A stretch of 33,390 nucleotides of DNA from Solidesulfovibrio magneticus str. Maddingley MBC34 (GCA_000307955.1 ALAO01000067.1:1-33390), one strand, 5' to 3'; counted from the first letter of the stretch, positions 17,271 to 26,931 are shown. The notes: a model not told the origin generated them from the sequence alone. Numbers and translations are program-made.

Positions 17271-17291
17271 GTATATCGCAAGGGAGGCGAG

Positions 17292-17996
17292 ATGGATAAC
17301 GAAAAAACGCTTCAGGACATGATAAATCGCTTTGATGAAGCATTTGATCGCATCAAGAAAGCGACAGGCATGCGCACCCAGGTGGAAATCGCCAAGATGC
17401 TGGACATCCGCCAATCCAGCATTTCCGATGCGAAAAGACGCCAATCCATTCCAGACAGCTGGCTGATAAAATTGTATCAAATCTACAACCTCAACCCCAA
17501 CTGGATTCTGGACGGCGAGATGCCCCAATTTCTGGGCGAACAGCGTGGAGGAGCCTTCCCAGTTAAAGAACCGGCCGAAGCCTATGGCCGCAAGCCCAAG
17601 CACCACCAAATGCCGGTCTATGCCATGGCCCCGGACAATGTGGAGCAGGCTGGCGTCTGGCAGGAACATCCCGTGGAGTTCTTGAGCGTCCCTGATCAGC
17701 TGCACCGTCCGGGACTGCTCGTTGTTCGCATGGATGAAAGCGACATGGAACCCGTCATTCAGCGCGGCGCGTATGTCGGCATCGACAAGGACAAAAAGAC
17801 CGTCCGCTCCGGCGCGCTCTACGCCCTGGACATGCCCGTCGAAGGCCTGGTCATCAAGAAAGTGCTCCATGACGCGGAAAATGCCCGACTCATCCTGCGC
17901 TCTGAAAACCCCAAATTCACCGACCAGTTGCTGCCCGCTGAAAACGCCGCTGAACGCATCGTCGGCCGCATCGTCTGGGTGATGCAAGCCATCTAG
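17292..17996 (+). CDS. CI-like repressor with S24 domain, catalytic Ser replaced
   Basis: The 234-residue product has an N-terminal phage CI-type helix-turn-helix (TQVEIAKMLDIRQSSISDAK, residues 29-48) and a C-terminal S24 (LexA/CI) domain. At the position of the catalytic serine, in the MEP motif, there is D151; the lysine of the Ser-Lys pair is kept (K189, VIKK). It should therefore dimerise and bind DNA but not self-cleave by the usual route. GGGAGG sits five bases before the ATG. The gene directly follows the IS200/IS605-like element, and an intrinsic terminator stands 240 bases downstream. Targets are unknown; the gene at 18413 is its closest neighbour and paralogue. Confidence 0.88.
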   Translation: MDNEKTLQDMINRFDEAFDRIKKATGMRTQVEIAKMLDIRQSSISDAKRRQSIPDSWLIKLYQIYNLNPNWILDGEMPQFLGEQRGGAFPVKEPAEAYGRKPKHHQMPVYAMAPDNVEQAGVWQEHPVEFLSVPDQLHRPGLLVVRMDESDMEPVIQRGAYVGIDKDKKTVRSGALYALDMPVEGLVIKKVLHDAENARLILRSENPKFTDQLLPAENAAERIVGRIVWVMQAI

Positions 17997-18235
17997 TACG
18001 GGCCTTCGCAAGCTGATGCGGGGACGCACGGCGATGGTCTTGCCAATGCATTGTTTTTGAAGACATGCCGCCACGCTTGAAAGAAGCAAGACCTCAGCCT
18101 GGCCTCCTCGACACAAGGCCAGGCCAAGGAGGCGGTTTGGACTCGTTGGGGCGCTGTTGACGAAGACGACGCAGGCATGGCCTTGGCCAAGCCAACTCGC
18201 CAAGCGCTGTTCGAAACGTTAGCCGCCCGCTCCAC

Positions 18236-18272
18236 AAAAAGGCGCACGCCGCTTAGGGCGTAGCGCCTTTTT
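18236..18272. terminator. Strong bidirectional intrinsic terminator
   Basis: AAAAAGGCGC-ACGCC (18236-18250) pairs with GGCGT-A-GCGCCTTTTT (18257-18272), a stem of 15 pairs with one bulge, a GCTTAG loop, and T-runs on both strands. It separates the transcripts of the first and second regulator genes. Confidence 0.85.
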
Positions 18273-18316
18273 ACGTCTCGCCTTGTCCAGTTCCCCACAA
18301 GCCGCCGGGCCAGGCA

Positions 18317-18345
18317 TTGACGACTCTCCTGCGGACATGTAAATT
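18317..18345 (+). promoter_or_regulatory. Candidate promoter of second regulator gene
   Basis: TTGACG (18317-18322) and TAAATT (18340-18345) are spaced by 17 bases and lie downstream of the terminator at 18236-18272. Transcription from here would give a leader of about 60 bases before the GTG at 18413. The AT-rich tract that follows may hold repressor sites. Confidence 0.45.
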
Positions 18346-18412
18346 TTACCAATTACTTATGTACAAATTTTTATTATAGAATAATGTTTACACCAACCCT
18401 TCAGGAGGTTGT

Positions 18413-19084
18413 GTGAAGCCGGACAATTTCGAGGACGCTTACGCCAGAATTCAGGCCGCCACCAAGGCCAAGACACAGACGGAGATCGCCGCCATCTTGG
18501 GCATCAAGCAGTCCAGCATCTCCGACGCCAAAAAAAAGAACACCATTCCGGACGGCTGGCTGGTCACTCTCTACAGAATGTTTTTTCTCGAACCGGACTG
18601 GATACTCTACGGACAGCTCCCGGCCGTGCGCCGGGAAAGCGGCGGAGCCGCCGATTGCGTCCGGGAAACCGCCGTGGCCTATGTCGCGCCCCCAAGCCGC
18701 GTCACGGTCTATGCCATGAGCCCCACCGATCCCCAGACCCAGGCCTGGATTCGCGAACCGCTGGAGACCCTTCCCCTGTTTGAAGCCTTGCGCCGACAGA
18801 ACCTGCTCGTGGTGCGCATGGACAACGCCAGCATGGAGCCGACCGTACGTCGCGGCGGGTATGTCGGCATCGACTGCGACGATGTGCGCCTGCGCAGCGG
18901 CGAAATCTACGCCCTGGACATCCCGGGCGAAGGCCTGGTCATCAAGCGCGTCAACCGCGACCTGGAAAACCAGCGCCTCGAACTCGGCGCGGACAACCCG
19001 CTCCACAAGACCATCACCCTCCCCTTGGAAAATCCTGGCCTGACCTCCATCGGCAAGGCCGCCTGGGTCATTCAGGAACTCTAA
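18413..19084 (+). CDS. CI-like repressor with S24 domain, Ser-Lys pair intact
   Basis: The 223-residue product is a paralogue of the regulator at 17292. Its helix-turn-helix keeps the same recognition segment QSSISDAK (residues 33-40), so both may read similar operators. The S24 domain has S140 (NASMEP) and K178 (VIKRV), the pair needed for LexA/CI-type self-cleavage, but no Ala-Gly or Cys-Gly cleavage pair is evident in the linker (about 70-95). The start is GTG with AGGAGG five bases upstream. It has its own terminator at 19110-19134. Likely a DNA-binding switch responding to stress or prophage state, inferred from the family. Confidence 0.88.
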   Translation: MKPDNFEDAYARIQAATKAKTQTEIAAILGIKQSSISDAKKKNTIPDGWLVTLYRMFFLEPDWILYGQLPAVRRESGGAADCVRETAVAYVAPPSRVTVYAMSPTDPQTQAWIREPLETLPLFEALRRQNLLVVRMDNASMEPTVRRGGYVGIDCDDVRLRSGEIYALDIPGEGLVIKRVNRDLENQRLELGADNPLHKTITLPLENPGLTSIGKAAWVIQEL

Positions 19085-19109
19085 CCCCCTGCCTCCCAAC
19101 ACCCTTCGT

Positions 19110-19134
19110 GCGCTCCCAGGCCGGGTGCGCTTTT
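19110..19134 (+). terminator. Intrinsic terminator after second regulator gene
   Basis: GCGC-T-CCC (19110-19117) pairs with GGG-T-GCGC (19123-19130) with one T-T mismatch, followed by TTTT. It lies 26 bases after the stop of the gene at 18413 and separates it from the third regulator gene. Confidence 0.7.
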
Positions 19135-19152
19135 GGGTGATCAGGTTAAATC

Positions 19153-19227
19153 ATTTATCAATAAATTAATTTACAAACAGGTATAGACGTCGTATCCTTG
19201 AATGGTCTGTGCCGGGTTGAACCCGGC
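19153..19227 (+). promoter_or_regulatory. Promoter, operator-like palindrome and leader hairpin of third gene
   Basis: A perfect ATTTAT-CA-ATAAAT palindrome (19153-19166) is followed by -35 TTTACA (19170-19175), a 17-base spacer and -10 TATCCT (19193-19198), so the transcript should start near 19205. Its leader then opens with GCCGGGTT-G-AACCCGGC (19211-19227), a hairpin ending 11 bases before the AGGA ribosome site. The third gene thus has its own, possibly regulated, promoter. Confidence 0.5.
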
Positions 19228-19251
19228 AAGAGCCACTCAGGAAAATCCCCA

Positions 19252-19692
19252 ATGCCTATGCCGTTGCCCCCAAAAGAGCTGTTCACGCTGCCCTCCCGAT
19301 CCCGTTACGTCGCGGTCCACGCCATGGACCACCTGGATCCCCAAACCAGGAAATGGACTCACAAAGCCATTGAATCCATAGAAATTTCAGAGAATTTGAA
19401 CCGGCCGGCCCTGCTCGTCGTCCGGATGGAAGATGCCGGCATGGAGCCCGTCATCCGGCGGCAAGCCTATGTCGGCCTGGACCGAGACGACATGACGGTA
19501 CGAAGCGGCGAGATCTACGCCCTGGATATTCCCGGGGAAGGCCTGGTCATCAAACGGGTGGAACGGGACAGCGCCGGGGGGCATCTGCGGCTTATGTCCG
19601 AGTCGCCTCGCCATCCCGAACGGTCCCTGCCCCTGGGCGGCCCGGGCTATGTGGTCATCGGCCGGGTCGTCTGGGTCATCCAGGATCTTTAG
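19252..19692 (+). CDS. S24-domain protein without DNA-binding domain
   Basis: This 146-residue product is the S24 half of the neighbouring regulators with no helix-turn-helix. A run of 20 residues (from RSGEIYAL to VIKRV) is identical to the protein at 18413, although 9 of the 20 codons differ silently, so the protein is under selection and not a decaying fragment. The catalytic serine position is G63 (DAGMEP); the lysine K101 is kept. The start at 19252 follows AGGA; only 167 bases lie between the stop at 19084 and this start, too few for a lost helix-turn-helix, so no frameshift is involved. It may form mixed dimers with the two repressors and disable them, an inference. Confidence 0.8.
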   Translation: MPMPLPPKELFTLPSRSRYVAVHAMDHLDPQTRKWTHKAIESIEISENLNRPALLVVRMEDAGMEPVIRRQAYVGLDRDDMTVRSGEIYALDIPGEGLVIKRVERDSAGGHLRLMSESPRHPERSLPLGGPGYVVIGRVVWVIQDL

Positions 19693-19711
19693 CGGTCCGT
19701 CCGCCCGACGG

Positions 19712-20434
19712 CTATTCCCGGTCGTAGCGCCGAGCCGAAGGGTCGAAACAGAACTGGCAGCCCGGCGGCAACAACCACTGCACCAGGGCCAGGCCGGCCG
19801 CGAATCCGCCCACATGAGCCCAGAAGGCCACCGCCGCCGCCTGCCCTTCCACAGCCGTGCCGGCCAGCCCTGAAAACAGCTGCACGATAAACCACACGCC
19901 CAAAAACACCACCGCCGGCAGGTCCACGATCCAGGGAATGATGATGATGGGAATGAGCGTCGTCACCCGGGCCTTGGGGAAAAGCCGGAAATACCCGCCC
20001 ATGACCCCGGCGATGGCCCCGGACGCGCCAATGACCGGAACGGGCGCGTTCCAGTTAAAGACCACGTGCACCGCCGCAGCCGCCACCCCGCACAGGATGT
20101 AGAAGATCAAAAAACGCAGCGATCCCAGCGCTTCTTCCACGTTGTCGGCAAATATCCACAGCACCCACATGTTGAGCAGGTAATGCAGCCAGCCGCCGTG
20201 CAGGAACATGTAGGTAAGAAACGACAGCCAGCCGCCCTCGGGATAGCCCACCCGGGCGGCGTAGCTCGGGTGGGTGAAGCGGGCCGGGACAACGCCGTGG
20301 ATGTGCACGAATTCAAACAGCACGCGTTCGCCCAAGAGCTGCTGGTAAAGAAACACCGCCGTGCACAGGCCAATGAGCGTCCAGGTGACCAGGGGCGGCT
20401 TGGTGCGCGGCACGTTGTCACGAAGGGGAATCAC
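19712..20434 (-). CDS. Rhomboid-family intramembrane serine protease
   Basis: The 240-residue product is a polytopic membrane protease that cuts substrates within the bilayer. The catalytic pair is visible: S138 in GASGA and H207 in AHVGGF, plus the oxyanion-site motif H84-x3-N88 (HYLLNMW). About six or seven hydrophobic segments fit the family. A cysteine-containing tail (CQFCFDPSARRYDRE) follows the last helix. The start is GTG at 20434, overlapping the TGA of the RluD-CoaE gene (GTGA), with GAGGAC upstream, so the two are co-translated. Substrates are unknown. It converges with the S24-domain gene across 19 bases that contain a small hairpin. Confidence 0.92.
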   Translation of the reverse strand: MIPLRDNVPRTKPPLVTWTLIGLCTAVFLYQQLLGERVLFEFVHIHGVVPARFTHPSYAARVGYPEGGWLSFLTYMFLHGGWLHYLLNMWVLWIFADNVEEALGSLRFLIFYILCGVAAAAVHVVFNWNAPVPVIGASGAIAGVMGGYFRLFPKARVTTLIPIIIIPWIVDLPAVVFLGVWFIVQLFSGLAGTAVEGQAAAVAFWAHVGGFAAGLALVQWLLPPGCQFCFDPSARRYDRE

Positions 20435-22086
20435 GACGCGTCCTCGCCCTCCGGCCGGGAGGGAGCATAGCCGGCGGCCACGAGCGCGGCCAGCCGGGTC
20501 CGGGCGTCCTGACGACGCAGGGCGGCCAGTCCGGCCAAAAGCCGTCGGGCGGCCCCGGCCAAGTCCTCGGGCCGGCCGGCGTTATCCACCACGAACCGGC
20601 ACTTGGCCAATTTGCGGTCTTGGGGCCACTGCCAGCCGTCCATGCGGGCCGTCAACTCCTCGGACCAGCCCCGCTTCTCGGCCAGCCGGGCCAGTCGCAC
20701 GGCCGGGTCGCAGCGCACGCCCACGACCAGATCCACGACCTCGCCCGGCAACCAGCCGGCTTCAAAAAGCAGCGGCACTTCGGCAAAAACCGCCCGGGCG
20801 GAGGCATGGGCGGCCAAAAAGCCCATTAGCTCGCCCTTGACCAGCGGATGGACCAGATCGCACACCTCGCGCCGGAACCGGTCGCTGCCTTCCATGCGCG
20901 ACAGCAGCCAGGCCTTGTCCACGGCCCCGTCGGCCGCCTGGGCCTCGGGGCCGAAGCGCCGGGCCAGCATGTCCGCGCCATGGCCACCGGGAGCGTACAG
21001 GGCGGCCACGGCCGCGTCGGCGGAAAAAGTCGGATGGCCGGCCTCGGCGAAATGGGCCAGCAGCGACGACTTGCCGCAGCCCGGCATCCCGACCAGCCCT
21101 ACCCGCTGGCAGCGCCGGCCGAGCATGAGCGGCAGCCGCCAGAAATCGGCCGGCGGCGGCTGGCAAAAGGACAATTCCTCGCCCGTGCCCGGATGCTCGA
21201 AGGACAGCTTCCAGGCGTGGAGCATCTGCCGTTTGGCCAGCCGGGCCAGGGCTCCGCCGCGACGGGTCCAGTCGGAGTGCTGGCGCGCGCCATAAACCGC
21301 GTCGCCGACGATGGGATGGCCCATGGCGGCCATATGGACGCGGATTTGGTGGGTGCGGCCGGTGGCGATGGTCACTTCGAGCAGGCTGGCCGAGCCGTCG
21401 GGCGCGGTCCAGGCCAGCTTCCAGGAACTCCTGGCCTCGCGGCCGCCCTTGGCGACCACGGCCATTTTGGTGGGATGCTTGGGATCGCGGCCGATGGGCA
21501 GCTCGATGACTCCGTCGGGCCGCTCGGGCCGGCCATGGACCAGGGCCAGATAGGTTTTGGAGACGCGCCGTTCGGCGAAATCCGCGGCCAGGGCCAACCG
21601 GGCCGATTCGGTCAGGGCGACGAGCAGCAAGCCGGAGGTGTCCTTGTCCAGGCGGTGGACGATGCCCGGCCGGTCGCCGGCCATGGCCCGCATGTCCGGG
21701 AAATGGTGCAGCAGCCGGTTGACCAGGGTGCCTTCCGGCTGGCTCGGGGCCGGATGGATGGTCAGCCCGGCCGGTTTGTTGAGCACCAGCACGTCCCCGT
21801 CCAGATAGAGCAGTTTGAGGTCGCCGTCCTCGGCCTTGGCTTCGCTTGGCGTCTCGGGCAGGGTGAGCGTCAGTGTCTCACCGCCGCGCAGCTTAAGGCC
21901 CGGTTTGCGGCAGATTTCCCCATCGACCAGGACCAGTCCGGCCTCGATGGCAGCCCGAACCTTCCCCCGGGAAACATCCTTATCCGCCAGCCGGGCGCTC
22001 CAAAATGCGTCCAAACGGGTTCCGGCGGCATCCACTACGGCCGTGTAGGCCCCTTCCTCGGTCAATATGGCGTCGTTTTCGGTCAT
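20431..22086 (-). CDS. coaE: Fusion of RluD-type pseudouridine synthase and dephospho-CoA kinase
   Basis: The 551-residue product joins two enzymes. Residues 1-315 are an RluA/RluD-type 23S rRNA pseudouridine synthase with an S4-like start and the catalytic aspartate D147 in HRLDKDTSG. Residues from about 328 form dephospho-CoA kinase, the last step of coenzyme A synthesis, with P-loop GMPGCGKSS (333-341) and the EVPLLFEAG segment. No frameshift separates them. The start at 22086 has AGGGAA upstream; an upstream in-frame extension to 22323 is antisense to the alcohol dehydrogenase start and is discarded. I recall the same fusion from other Desulfovibrio genomes. Confidence 0.92.
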   Translation of the reverse strand: MTENDAILTEEGAYTAVVDAAGTRLDAFWSARLADKDVSRGKVRAAIEAGLVLVDGEICRKPGLKLRGGETLTLTLPETPSEAKAEDGDLKLLYLDGDVLVLNKPAGLTIHPAPSQPEGTLVNRLLHHFPDMRAMAGDRPGIVHRLDKDTSGLLLVALTESARLALAADFAERRVSKTYLALVHGRPERPDGVIELPIGRDPKHPTKMAVVAKGGREARSSWKLAWTAPDGSASLLEVTIATGRTHQIRVHMAAMGHPIVGDAVYGARQHSDWTRRGGALARLAKRQMLHAWKLSFEHPGTGEELSFCQPPPADFWRLPLMLGRRCQRVGLVGMPGCGKSSLLAHFAEAGHPTFSADAAVAALYAPGGHGADMLARRFGPEAQAADGAVDKAWLLSRMEGSDRFRREVCDLVHPLVKGELMGFLAAHASARAVFAEVPLLFEAGWLPGEVVDLVVGVRCDPAVRLARLAEKRGWSEELTARMDGWQWPQDRKLAKCRFVVDNAGRPEDLAGAARRLLAGLAALRRQDARTRLAALVAAGYAPSRPEGEDAS

Positions 22087-22210
22087 GGTTCCCTGATACA
22101 GGCGGTCCGGCGAAAAGTCGAACAGGAGCAGGGGCGGCGACACGCCGGGATTTGCAGCCGGGACGGGCCTGGGGTAGCTTGTCTGGCAACAACTTCGCCA
22201 AGGAGCGTTC

Positions 22211-23197
22211 ATGCAAGCGGTGGTCTTCGAAAACGGCGCGGCGCGGCTGACGGAGCGTCCCCGGCCCGAACCCGGCCCGGACGAGGCGCTTATCCGGGTG
22301 CGGCTGGCCGGGGTGTGCAACACCGATCTGGAGCTGCTGCGCGGCTACATGGGCTTTTCCGGCGTGCCCGGCCACGAATTCGTGGGCGAGGTGTCGGCTG
22401 CGCCGGGCCGGCCGGAGCTGGTCGGCCGGCGGGTCGTGGCCGACATCAACCTCGGCTGCGGCGTCTGTCCCCGATGCCTGGGCGGCGATCCCCGCCACTG
22501 CCCGGACCGCGTGACCCTCGGCATCGCCGGCAAGGACGGCGCGTTCGCCGAGTTCCTGACCGTGCCGACCCGGGCCGTCCATGTCGTGCCCGATGGCGTC
22601 AGCAACCTTGAGGCCGTTTTCGCCGAACCCCTGGCCGCCGCCCTGGAGCCCGGCCAACAGCTGCATCTGACGGCCCGGACCAAGGTGCTGGTTCTTGGCG
22701 ACGGCAAGCTCGGCATCCTCACCGCTTGTACCCTGCGCCGTCTCGTGCCCGGCCTCGTCCTTGGCGGCAAACATGCTTCCAAGCTCGCCATCGCCGCCGC
22801 CCAGGGCGTGACCACGCGTCAAGGCGACACGGCCGAGGCGCTGGCCCAAGAATTATTACGGGAATACGGCCGCTTCGACGTGGTCATCGAAGCCACCGGC
22901 CGGCCTCAGGGCCTGGAAACCGCCCTGGACCTCACGCGGCCAGAAGGGACCGTCGTGCTCAAGACCACCACCTTCGCCCCGACCAGCCTCAACATGGCCC
23001 GGGTGGTGGTGGACGAGATCAGCCTGGTCGGCTCGCGCTGCGGCGACACGGCCCTGGCCCTGGCCTATCTGCGCGACGGGCTGGTGGACGTAACCCCCCT
23101 GGCCGAAGCCACCTATCCCCTGGCCGCGTTCCAAACCGCCCTGGACCAGGCCGCCCGGCCAGGGGCCATGAAGGTCTTGCTCGACCCGCGCGTCTGA
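22211..23197 (+). CDS. Zinc-dependent alcohol dehydrogenase (MDR family)
   Basis: The 328-residue product is a medium-chain dehydrogenase. Catalytic zinc ligands are C36 and H55-E56 (GHEFVGE), the structural zinc is held by C83, C86, C89 and C97, and the nucleotide-binding turn reads VLGDGKLGIL, slightly changed from the usual GxGxxG. It oxidises or reduces an alcohol or aldehyde with NAD(P); the substrate is not evident, although sorbitol- or threonine-type members look similar. AAGGAG is well placed before the ATG. It precedes the serine dehydratase by 38 bases on the same strand, so both may be one operon. Confidence 0.88.
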   Translation: MQAVVFENGAARLTERPRPEPGPDEALIRVRLAGVCNTDLELLRGYMGFSGVPGHEFVGEVSAAPGRPELVGRRVVADINLGCGVCPRCLGGDPRHCPDRVTLGIAGKDGAFAEFLTVPTRAVHVVPDGVSNLEAVFAEPLAAALEPGQQLHLTARTKVLVLGDGKLGILTACTLRRLVPGLVLGGKHASKLAIAAAQGVTTRQGDTAEALAQELLREYGRFDVVIEATGRPQGLETALDLTRPEGTVVLKTTTFAPTSLNMARVVVDEISLVGSRCGDTALALAYLRDGLVDVTPLAEATYPLAAFQTALDQAARPGAMKVLLDPRV

Positions 23198-23235
23198 ACG
23201 TCCGACGCGCCAAACTTCGTCACGGAGGTCATGCC

Positions 23236-24741
23236 ATGGATCGTCGCGCGTTTCTTATGACCGCCGCCCTGGCCGCCGCCGGCGTCGGGGCCATGCGCCA
23301 TCTGCCGGCCCAGGCCCGGGGCATACCGGCCGCCGCCTTTCCCGAGCTGCCACGGGACGTCTGCTATCCCGGACCGCCGGCGACGACCATCGCCACCACG
23401 GTTATTGACCTTTTCAAGATCGGCCCCGGGCCGTCGAGTTCCCATACCCTGGCCCCGCTGCGCATCGCCAGCGACTTTCGCAACGTCCTCGAAGCCCTGC
23501 CCCCGGAAACCCTGGACCGGGTCGCGCGGCTAAGGGCCAGGCTCCACGGCAGCCTCTCGGCCACGGGCAAGGGGCACCGCACCGACCGGGCCGTGCTGGC
23601 CGGACTGCTCGGCCAGAAACCCGAATCCTGCGATCCGGCCGTCATGGATGCCTTGGCCGACGCCCAGAAGCGCCATGAGACGAGCATCGGCGGCAAGCGC
23701 TTCACCCTGGGCCACGACGCCGTCGTCTGGGACACGGTGGAACACGCCTTTCCGTTCAGCAACACCCTGATCATGGAGGCCGTGGACGCCGAGGGCAAGG
23801 TCATCGTCTCCCGGGAATACTATTCCACGGGCGGCGGCTTTTTCGCCTGGAAGGACCAGCCCGAGGCCAAACGCGGCGCGCCGGTCCACGTGTACGGCAG
23901 CATGGCGGCCTTCATGGACGTGTGCCGCAAGACCGGAAAAGCGCCGCATGTCGTGTTGATGGAAAACGAAACCGCCATCCTGGGCCTGGACGCCGCCGCC
24001 GTGAACGCCCACCTGGACATGGTGCTTGACGTCATGATCGCCGGGGTGGAGCTGGGACTGCGCGAGGAGGGGCTTTTGCCCGCACCCTTCGAGTTTTACC
24101 GCAAGGCGAAAAGGCTTCACCAAGAGGCGCTCAAGCTGCCCGAGGGCGAACGCCTCATGCAGCTCGTCAGCAGCTATGCCATTGCCGTCTCGGAAGGCAA
24201 CGCCGCCGGCCGGCTGGCCGTCACCGCGCCGACCCTGGGTTCGGCCGGAACCATGCCGGCCGTGGTCTATCTCCTCGACAAGCATGTCCGGGTCCCGCGC
24301 GAGGCCTTGCGCCGGGGGCTGTTGTTCGGAGCGTTGGCCGGCTATCTCTGCAAGAACAACGCGAGCGTGGCCGGGGCGGAAGTCGGCTGTCAGGGTGAGA
24401 TCGGCGTGGCCTCGGCCATGGCGGCGGCCATGGCCGCCTACGCCACGGGCGCGTCCCCGGAAGCCGCCGAGGTGGCCGCCACCATCGCTCTGGAACATCA
24501 CCTGGGCATGTCCTGCGACCCGGTGGGCGGCTTCGTGCTCATCCCCTGCATCGAGCGCAACGCCTTTGGGGCGCTCAAGGCCTACAACGCCTGCCTCATG
24601 GCCAAAAGCGAGATCGTCTCGCGCCACTGGGAGGATTTCGACCGGGTGGTCATGGCCATGCTGCAGACCGGCAAGGCCCTGCCCCCGGCCTTTCGCGAGA
24701 TGGGCACGGCCGGCCTGGGCATGACCATGGTCGATTGCTGA
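23236..24741 (+). CDS. sdaA: Fe-S L-serine dehydratase with twin-arginine signal
   Basis: The 501-residue product is a one-chain iron-sulfur L-serine dehydratase (serine to pyruvate and ammonia). It shows GPSSSHT (residues 65-71) and three cluster cysteines C385, C427 and C438, whose spacing of 42 and 11 equals that of the characterised bacterial enzyme. Unusually, it begins with MDRRAFLMTAALAAAG, a twin-arginine (Tat) motif and hydrophobic stretch ending in a PAQA cleavage-like site, so it is predicted to be exported folded with its cluster. GGAGGT lies seven bases before the ATG at 23236, which supports this start. It faces ligA, and an 8-base GC inverted repeat lies between them. Confidence 0.9.
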   Translation: MDRRAFLMTAALAAAGVGAMRHLPAQARGIPAAAFPELPRDVCYPGPPATTIATTVIDLFKIGPGPSSSHTLAPLRIASDFRNVLEALPPETLDRVARLRARLHGSLSATGKGHRTDRAVLAGLLGQKPESCDPAVMDALADAQKRHETSIGGKRFTLGHDAVVWDTVEHAFPFSNTLIMEAVDAEGKVIVSREYYSTGGGFFAWKDQPEAKRGAPVHVYGSMAAFMDVCRKTGKAPHVVLMENETAILGLDAAAVNAHLDMVLDVMIAGVELGLREEGLLPAPFEFYRKAKRLHQEALKLPEGERLMQLVSSYAIAVSEGNAAGRLAVTAPTLGSAGTMPAVVYLLDKHVRVPREALRRGLLFGALAGYLCKNNASVAGAEVGCQGEIGVASAMAAAMAAYATGASPEAAEVAATIALEHHLGMSCDPVGGFVLIPCIERNAFGALKAYNACLMAKSEIVSRHWEDFDRVVMAMLQTGKALPPAFREMGTAGLGMTMVDC

Positions 24742-24754
24742 GCGAAAATGCGAT

Positions 24755-24789
24755 CCGCCGCCGTCCAGGCTTCATGGCCCAGGCGGCGG
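24755..24789. terminator. GC-rich inverted repeat between convergent genes
   Basis: CCGCCGCC (24755-24762) pairs with GGCGGCGG (24782-24789) in the 66-base gap between the serine dehydratase and ligA stops. There is no T-run, so it is at best a weak or pausing terminator serving both directions. Confidence 0.4.
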
Positions 24790-24807
24790 CAGGTTACGGC
24801 GAGGCGG

Positions 24808-26931
<2,124 letters not shown>

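Larger units (their letters stand above)
16452..17291. other. 840-base AT-rich, gene-free region
   Basis: No gene is convincing here; frames on either strand (for example 16512-16805) have odd composition and no ribosome sites. The stretch contains, in order: two direct TATAGATC repeats 17 bases apart (16465 and 16482), a cluster of perfect inverted repeats (16518-16741), a promoter (16810-16838) overlapped by a palindrome, about 230 bases of AT-rich DNA without visible structure (16845-17076), and an IS200/IS605-like mini-element (17077-17270). Its base composition contrasts sharply with hypF and marks acquired DNA. Confidence 0.7.
18000..18412. other. Gap between first and second regulator genes
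   Basis: No gene is supported in these 413 bases. The first 235 are GC-rich and featureless. They are followed by a strong terminator (18236-18272), a candidate promoter for the next gene (18317-18345) and an AT-rich tract with a small palindrome ATTAT-AGA-ATAAT (18373-18385) just before the ribosome site. Confidence 0.55.

Noticed and set aside
16452-17291. Retron, SRP RNA, RNase P RNA or tmRNA in the gene-free region
   Set aside because: None of their conserved core sequences is present, and no reverse transcriptase gene is nearby.
17268-18203. A 311-residue open frame on the minus strand opposite the first regulator gene
   Set aside because: It is the complement of the S24 regulator coding frame, has no ribosome site and no family features. 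Long antisense frames are common in GC-rich DNA.
19198-19251. An 18-codon upstream extension of the third S24 gene from a TTG
   Set aside because: The TTG would overlap the -10 box, and the ATG at 19252 has its own AGGA ribosome site.
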